Shown: positions 59,192 through 64,000 of the stretch, piece by piece | How positions within the stretch are numbered: position 1 is the first letter of the stretch | Layout of the letters: each line of letters starts with the position of its first letter | Assembly: GCA_022559845.1 (NCBI GenBank) | Contig: CM040121.1 | Location: 563,155,581 to 563,219,580, forward strand | Length of the DNA: 64,000 nt | Direction of reading: 5' to 3' | Source: Amorphophallus konjac | Lineage: Eukaryota; Streptophyta; Magnoliopsida; Alismatales; Araceae | The notes under the pieces: model-generated | The model's input: only the letters and a program-made list of their open reading frames with translations | The model's database searches: none | Told to the model about the DNA's origin: nothing | Program-made: the position numbers and the translations under genes

Positions 59192-60016
59192 TGTGACGAC
59201 CCAGAGCTCCGGATACCGATATACCGATAGCATCGATACACCGATACCAAGAACTGGAGAAACCACCCAAGAGGCTGATGAGGCCCCTGAAGGGTTAATG
59301 GAGTTTGCTGAGGAGTTGCATAACGAATTGGGACCGCAGGCGCGCAATATTAATTAGGACATCAATTAATAAATAAGTGCGGAAGTAATTTAAAATATCA
59401 GAGTGGTAAAATATATACAATAGTCCAGATTTACAGATAAAAAATGGTCCACTGCACAACTACACGGGGCATACCCCGGCTCAACAGAACAAAAAGATAA
59501 ACCGACAACAGCTGGCACTCTAACGACGGTCAGCACAACCACGAGAAGGACCGGCGGACGACTGGGGTGGCTCACCTCAAAGAAGGGATGGTGAGTCACA
59601 GCCAGACTCAGTAGGGGTCACGCGGATCCCTGCCTCACACTAAATAGGCAAGCATGCAAATATAAAAGTAATTAGAGCACGCATTTAAACAATAAACAGG
59701 CATATGCACAATCTAACAATTAAATAAATAATAACTACAGGAGCTAGCGTCAGGAACTAAACCTACCGATAGAATAAACCACCGCTAACCAAGTGAAGTG
59801 AGAGACGGAACAACCCACTAGAAGGACAAGACCAGATGTGTCTACCGACAACTTGTACTGCATCTCGGCAACTCGCAAGTCTGGAACGCGACAAGCGAGA
59901 GGCGTAACAAGACCAAACCAAGTACTAGTCAGAGCGACACTCGTCAGTGCCAGTCTAAGTCTCCGACCACGTGTGCACACACTGACTCATGCCTAGAGCC
60001 AGGCCTCTAGCTAGTT

Positions 60017-60036
60017 CCCCCCCCCCCCCCCCCCCC
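60017..60036. repeat. Poly-C tract (20 C)
   Basis: An uninterrupted run of 20 C within LTR C, lying where LTR A has CTGGCACTGG-like sequence. The length may be unstable or an assembly artefact. Confidence 0.9.
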
Positions 60037-60285
60037 GTTGGACGCAACGGTAACCGCAGGGGCTCACTGTAACTAGCTTACAAACCGTTCATTGGGAACA
60101 CCCATCCACCTCTCCCAGGTGGGACGACACACTCGGTCGCTGGGCTACGACTAGTGGTTCCATCACAAGGAAAGAGAAAGCAATTCCATCGGGATGTAAG
60201 ATAATGCCACATTTTATAAAATACTTTAAACATGGCGAATAACTGCATAAATTAACTAAATATGCTAAAAATAATTACAGCAGGA

Positions 60286-60640
60286 GTTGGGCGGTTCACA
60301 CCAGACCGCTCAAGGATGGACGGTCATACGATAGACCGCGAAAAGGGATAAGCGGTTCCCCAACGGCTGCTCTACTACGAACCGACTTAAGACACACGGC
60401 TGGGGCTAAGCCGCTCAACTAGATAGGCGATTAGGGTCTGGCCGCTCAAAAGGGTTTGGGCGGTCTAAGTTGGGCCGTTCTAATGTGTCTTCCTATGGTC
60501 CCAAGGATAAACGACTAAAGTATAGCCGCACTAGGGCTTAAACGGTCCTACTATAGGCCGCACAACCGGGGATAAACGGTTTGGTCTCGACCGCTCATGT
60601 GATGAACGGTCCATGGACGACCGCATAAACGGCGTCACGG
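60286..60640 (-). repeat. Hairpin array in LTR C
   Basis: Short inverted repeats of the type GCGGTTC-loop-GACCGC, ACGGTCA-loop-TAGACCGC, GGCGGTCT-loop-GGGCCGTTC, AACGGTCC-loop-GGCCGCA and ACGGTCC-loop-GGACGACCG follow one another. The design is the same as the arrays in LTR A and D, although the surrounding sequence is largely different. Confidence 0.75.
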
Positions 60641-61364
60641 CGGGCAACAACCACACCGGGTCGAAAATCCACCCGGAGGGCTACAAACGAACGGGAAAAA
60701 AAAGAAAAGCTAACCTGCCAAGCCCACAGAACGATTCTACAACTAAGCATGCCATTAAAATTGAAAGTGAAGCCTATAACAATTGATTTCACGAAATTAA
60801 GCATAAATAGGCTAACATGGGGTTTTGCATGAAAAACGAGGAAACGGCCGTGCATGTGCATGCATGTGACGTCAAAATGATCCTAGCGAGGTAAGGAGTC
60901 CATCCCCCTACCTCGATCGCGACGAAGACGGCAATTCGGTGCCGAACGGACGAAGGGACGCCGCGGCTACTCTTGGCCCCACATGCCTCCACGTACCGCG
61001 GATCGAGACAAAGCTGGTGTCCACGGGATCCTCGCATCGAGCCCGTCCCGTCGGTACCTCCCGTGCCTCGATCGGGGCCCGTCCGGACCGAATCCGAGAG
61101 AGGGAGAGGAGAGATCGTGAGAGGGAGAGAGGGAGAGAGAGAACGTGTGAGGGAGAGAGAGAGTTCGATGGGGGAGAGAGAGAGTGATAAAAATTTTACA
61201 AAAATATTTTTTTGAAAATTTAACTCAAATTATATTTTAACCCCCAAAGAATCGAAATCGTGAATATGCCCAATTCAATCATATAAATACCTTAACTAAT
61301 TTCATTGATTACCAGAAAATAGCCTAAAAATCCACAAAAATGGCTTAAATTCACAGAATAAAAT

Positions 61365-63122
61365 CTAGATCCGAACCATTAAAGATCCGCTTAAGACACG
61401 GGTCTTACAGTCCCTCCCCCCTAAAAGGAATTTCGTCCCCGAAATTAGACGGAAGGATAAGGAGGAAACTCGAAGAAGATCACACCTAACGGCAGGAATA
61501 AACAAACGAAAGGAACAGAAACAGATACCTTGGAAATAGAATGATGGTTTTCCACGTGGCATAAAATAGACGCGTTTGTTTCTGCAGTCAACCGCGGCAC
61601 CATATAATTCCAGCCAGTCCATGCCTAGAATAGCGTCATATCCGGTCAATTGCAATGCATAAAGCTTCAGAGACATCTGCCGATTGCTGACGACAATAGG
61701 GGAATCTTCCAGGCACACTGGAGTGGACATGAAATCTCCAGAGGGTAACTCAACGAGCAACTCACAGGACACTTCGGTCATCGGCTCCTCAATGCAAGCA
61801 ATAAAATCCTCGGACACAAAAGAATGAGTAGCACCAGAATCGAAAAGAACATGAGCTGGACGACCGAAAATCGAAACCGTATCTTCCACCAGATTAGATG
61901 CCACAGCTTCTGCACGAGTGATGTAAGTGACCCTGCCTCTCGGAGGACGTCCGGCTGCAGAAGACTGCTGGGAAGGAACTCGAGCAGGCAGATAAGACGG
62001 CTGAGGTTAAGGCGACGGAGGAAGATGAAACTGGGGCTGCTGCGGCTGGGTAACTTGTGAGAACTGCACTGGTTTCGGCCTCAGCGGACAGTCTCGAACT
62101 ACATGACCTGGCTGATCACAGCGGAAACAGACGATCGGCAAAGAACACGACACACCTGGATGACTGCCACCACACCTCAGACACGGACGCTGCTGACCAC
62201 CGGAAAAATCTTGGCGCGGTCGAACAGAAGGAACGGACAACTGACTTGAATCGGGAGACGCTGAATGCTCAAACTTCCTTTTAGACTTCTTATTCTTGAA
62301 TTGCCGGAAACGGGAATCAGAAGGAGAAGAGACACCGCTGACAGCAGGAACGGCAAAAGGAACTCTTGGGACAGACGGCTGGTAAGTCGGCTGAAACTGC
62401 ACAGTCGGCTGCACCATTCTTGCCTGAGAAAGCCCTCGAGTCCTCGCCATTTCCATCTCCACTGCAACAGCTGCCTGGTACGCTGAATCCAACTCAGACA
62501 CTTGGGTAGCGAACAACGGCAGGCTCAATTCTGCTTTCAGTCCGTGCAGAAACTACTGAGTCTTCATAGCTTCATCAGTAAACATATGGGGCGCGTACCT
62601 GCCCAATTCGATGAACTTATCTTGGTACTGCAACACAGTCATGTCACCTTGCGTCAGCTCCAGAAACTGATACATCTTTGCCAACTTAAGGCAGGCTGGA
62701 GTGTAAGCATGCTCGAAAGCAGCAACGAACTCTGCCCAGGTGATTTGCCGAAGCGGACGGGAACGGAAGGCGACCTCCCACTCTGTAGTCCACCACGTGC
62801 GTGCTGTACCTTGAAGCTGATAAGTAGCCAACATGACTCTCTCATCCTCCGCGCACTCCATCGATTGGAACGCGCACTCAGTGGCATCAAGCCACACCCT
62901 AGCTGCCTCCGGATCTGATTGTCCCTCGAAAGTCGGTGGGTGGAACAACGAGAATTCCTTTAACGCTCTACGACGACCACCTGGCACTTCTTCACGCGGA
63001 GCAGGGTTGACAGAAGCTAGCACAGTTGGGGCAGAGGAAGTACCACTCTCCTCCCGAGGAGCCCGAGCCCTCCTCCATCCACGAGACAACATCTTGCATC
63101 TAGGATGATAACGGAAAACCAT
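61365..63122 (-). pseudogene. Gag-protease of element C
   Basis: One frame, probably from the ATG at 63092, with stops at 62553-62555 and 62007-62009 and no frameshift. Gag: LFHPPTFEGQSDPEAARVWL, ARTWWTTEWEVAF and TQGDMTVLQYQDKFIELGRY. Two Cys-rich motifs: CLRCGGSHPGVSC and a good knuckle CFRCDQPGHVVRDC. Protease: LFDSGATHSFVSEDF with the catalytic Asp, AILGMDWLELYG. After SFYFQGI the frame departs from the family and reads out through the polypurine tract into the LTR. Both stops fit Gln to stop by C-to-T. Confidence 0.88.
61410..61424 (-). other. Polypurine tract of element C
   Basis: The minus strand reads TTTTAGGGGGGAGGGAC beside the LTR end at 61409, nearly the same as the tract of element A. 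Confidence 0.8.
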
Positions 63123-63220
63123 CAGTAATCACGAGAAACATCCTAAGCCAGCAATAGACGACTCAGTGGACTTGTTCTGGACCAGCACGAGTTCCAATTC
63201 CTAATACAAATCCCCAACAC

Positions 63221-63233
63221 AGCTCTGATACCA
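63221..63233 (-). other. Primer-binding site of element C
   Basis: The minus strand reads TGGTATCAGAGCT, two bases from the 5' LTR start. Confidence 0.9.
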
Positions 63234-63235
63234 AC

Positions 63236-64000
63236 TGTGACGACCCAGAGCTCCGGATACCGATATACCGATAACATCGATACACCGATACCAAGAATTG
63301 GGGAAGCCACCCAAAAGGCTGATGAGGCCCCTGAGGGGTTAATGGAGTTTGCTGAGGAGTTGCATAACGAATTGGGACCGCAGGCGCGCAATATTAATTA
63401 GGACATCAATTAATAAATAAGTGCGGAAGCAATTTAAAATATCATAGTGGTAAAATATATACAATAGTCCAGATTTATAGATAAAAAAGGGTCCACTGCA
63501 CAACTACACGGGGCATACCTCGGCTCAACAGAACAAAAAGACAAACCGACAACAGCTGGCACTCTAACGACGGTCGGCACAACCACGAGAAGGACCGGCG
63601 GACTACTGGGGCGGCTCACCTGAAAGAAGGGAGGGTGAGTCACAGCCAGACTCAGTAGGGGTCACGCGGATCCCTGCCTCACACTAAACAGGTAAGTAGG
63701 CAAATATAAAAGCAATTAGAGCATGCATTTAAACAATAAACAGGCATATGCACAATCTAACAATTAAATAAATAATAACTACATGAGCTAGCGTCAGGAA
63801 CTAAACCTACCGATAGAATAAACCACCGCTAACCAAGTGAAGTGAGAGACGGAACAACCCACTAGAAGGACAAGACCAGATGCGTCCACCGACGACTTAT
63901 ACTGCGTCTCGGCAACTTGCAAGTCTGGAACGCGACAAGCGAGAGGCGTAACAATACCAAACAAAGTACTAGTCAGAGCGACACTCATCAGTGCCAGTCC
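63236..64000 (-). repeat. 5' LTR of element C (cut by window edge)
   Basis: Starts TGTGACGACCCAGAGC and is collinear with 59192 onward at an offset of 4,044, with scattered substitutions (roughly 3% by eye). Confidence 0.92.

Larger units (their letters stand above)
59192..61409 (-). repeat. 3' LTR of element C
   Basis: 2,218 bp, TGTGACGACCCAGAGC...GGTCTTACA. It contains a run of 20 C (60017-60036), a hairpin array (60286-60640) and GA repeats (61080-61180). Confidence 0.92.
59192..64000 (-). mobile_element. Tekay-like element C, gag-protease only (incomplete in window)
   Basis: Two related LTRs (59192-61409 complete, 63236-64000 partial) flank only 1,826 bp. Between them are gag and protease in one frame, a primer site and a polypurine tract. 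RT, RNase H and integrase are missing entirely, so it is a pol-deleted derivative. It cuts into B2 at 59191. Confidence 0.9.

Overview
This is eukaryotic nuclear DNA from a flowering plant. The evidence is an intron-split plastid fibrillin gene, an Au-like SINE, tRNA-iMet-primed LTR retrotransposons of plant lineages and plant L1-type LINEs. The very GC-rich first exon, together with introns swollen by transposons, suggests a monocot, but I cannot name the species. Only one ordinary host gene is clear. Most of the rest is nested transposable elements, most of the LTR elements lying on the minus strand.

Layout. 1-5384: 5' half of a Ty1/copia element (minus; gag to integrase open to the window edge, a 2.1 kb structured leader, and the 5' LTR). 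It sits in the leader of a Ty3/gypsy element (B1), whose 5' LTR is about 5483-7245. That LTR abuts an old Tekay-like LTR (D). D is split by a 5'-truncated LINE (7778-10672 and 20734-about 21440), and the LINE is split by a complete 10.06 kb Tekay/Del-type gypsy element (A, 10673-20733, target duplication actca). D resumes at about 21445-22068. 22154-24424: a small LTR element (E) with one odd open frame. 24443-24714: a LINE scrap.

25643-37195: the host gene, a plastid-lipid-associated protein/fibrillin of the PAP3 (FBN2) type. It has three coding exons and 377 codons. Intron 1 is 8.2 kb and holds a decayed sense-strand LINE. Intron 2 holds an Au-like SINE and an inverted-repeat element. 38011-39168: a putative long-TIR DNA element around a C-rich minisatellite. 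39170-42590: no gene recognised.

43409-59191: a chromovirus (B2, minus strand) with a disabled pol. Its 3' LTR is split by a complete, very young, gag-only Sirevirus-like element (43976-54173; 2,564-bp LTRs with one difference seen; target duplication agccg). 59192-64000: another Tekay-like element (C) that keeps gag and protease but has lost the rest of pol; it truncates B2 and runs off the window.

The main structural novelty is RNA/DNA secondary structure in retroelements. Arrays of short hairpins with changing stems lie in the LTRs of three Tekay-type families. The copia leader carries four hairpin units with a constant apical loop, and a separate cluster of perfect GC palindromes. The Sirevirus LTR carries tandem hairpin units and repeated GTCGAC palindromes. 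The other notable object is element E, whose retropepsin-like protein lacks the catalytic DSG/DTG triad. Nonsense codons in the older elements fit C-to-T decay, as expected of methylated, silenced copies.
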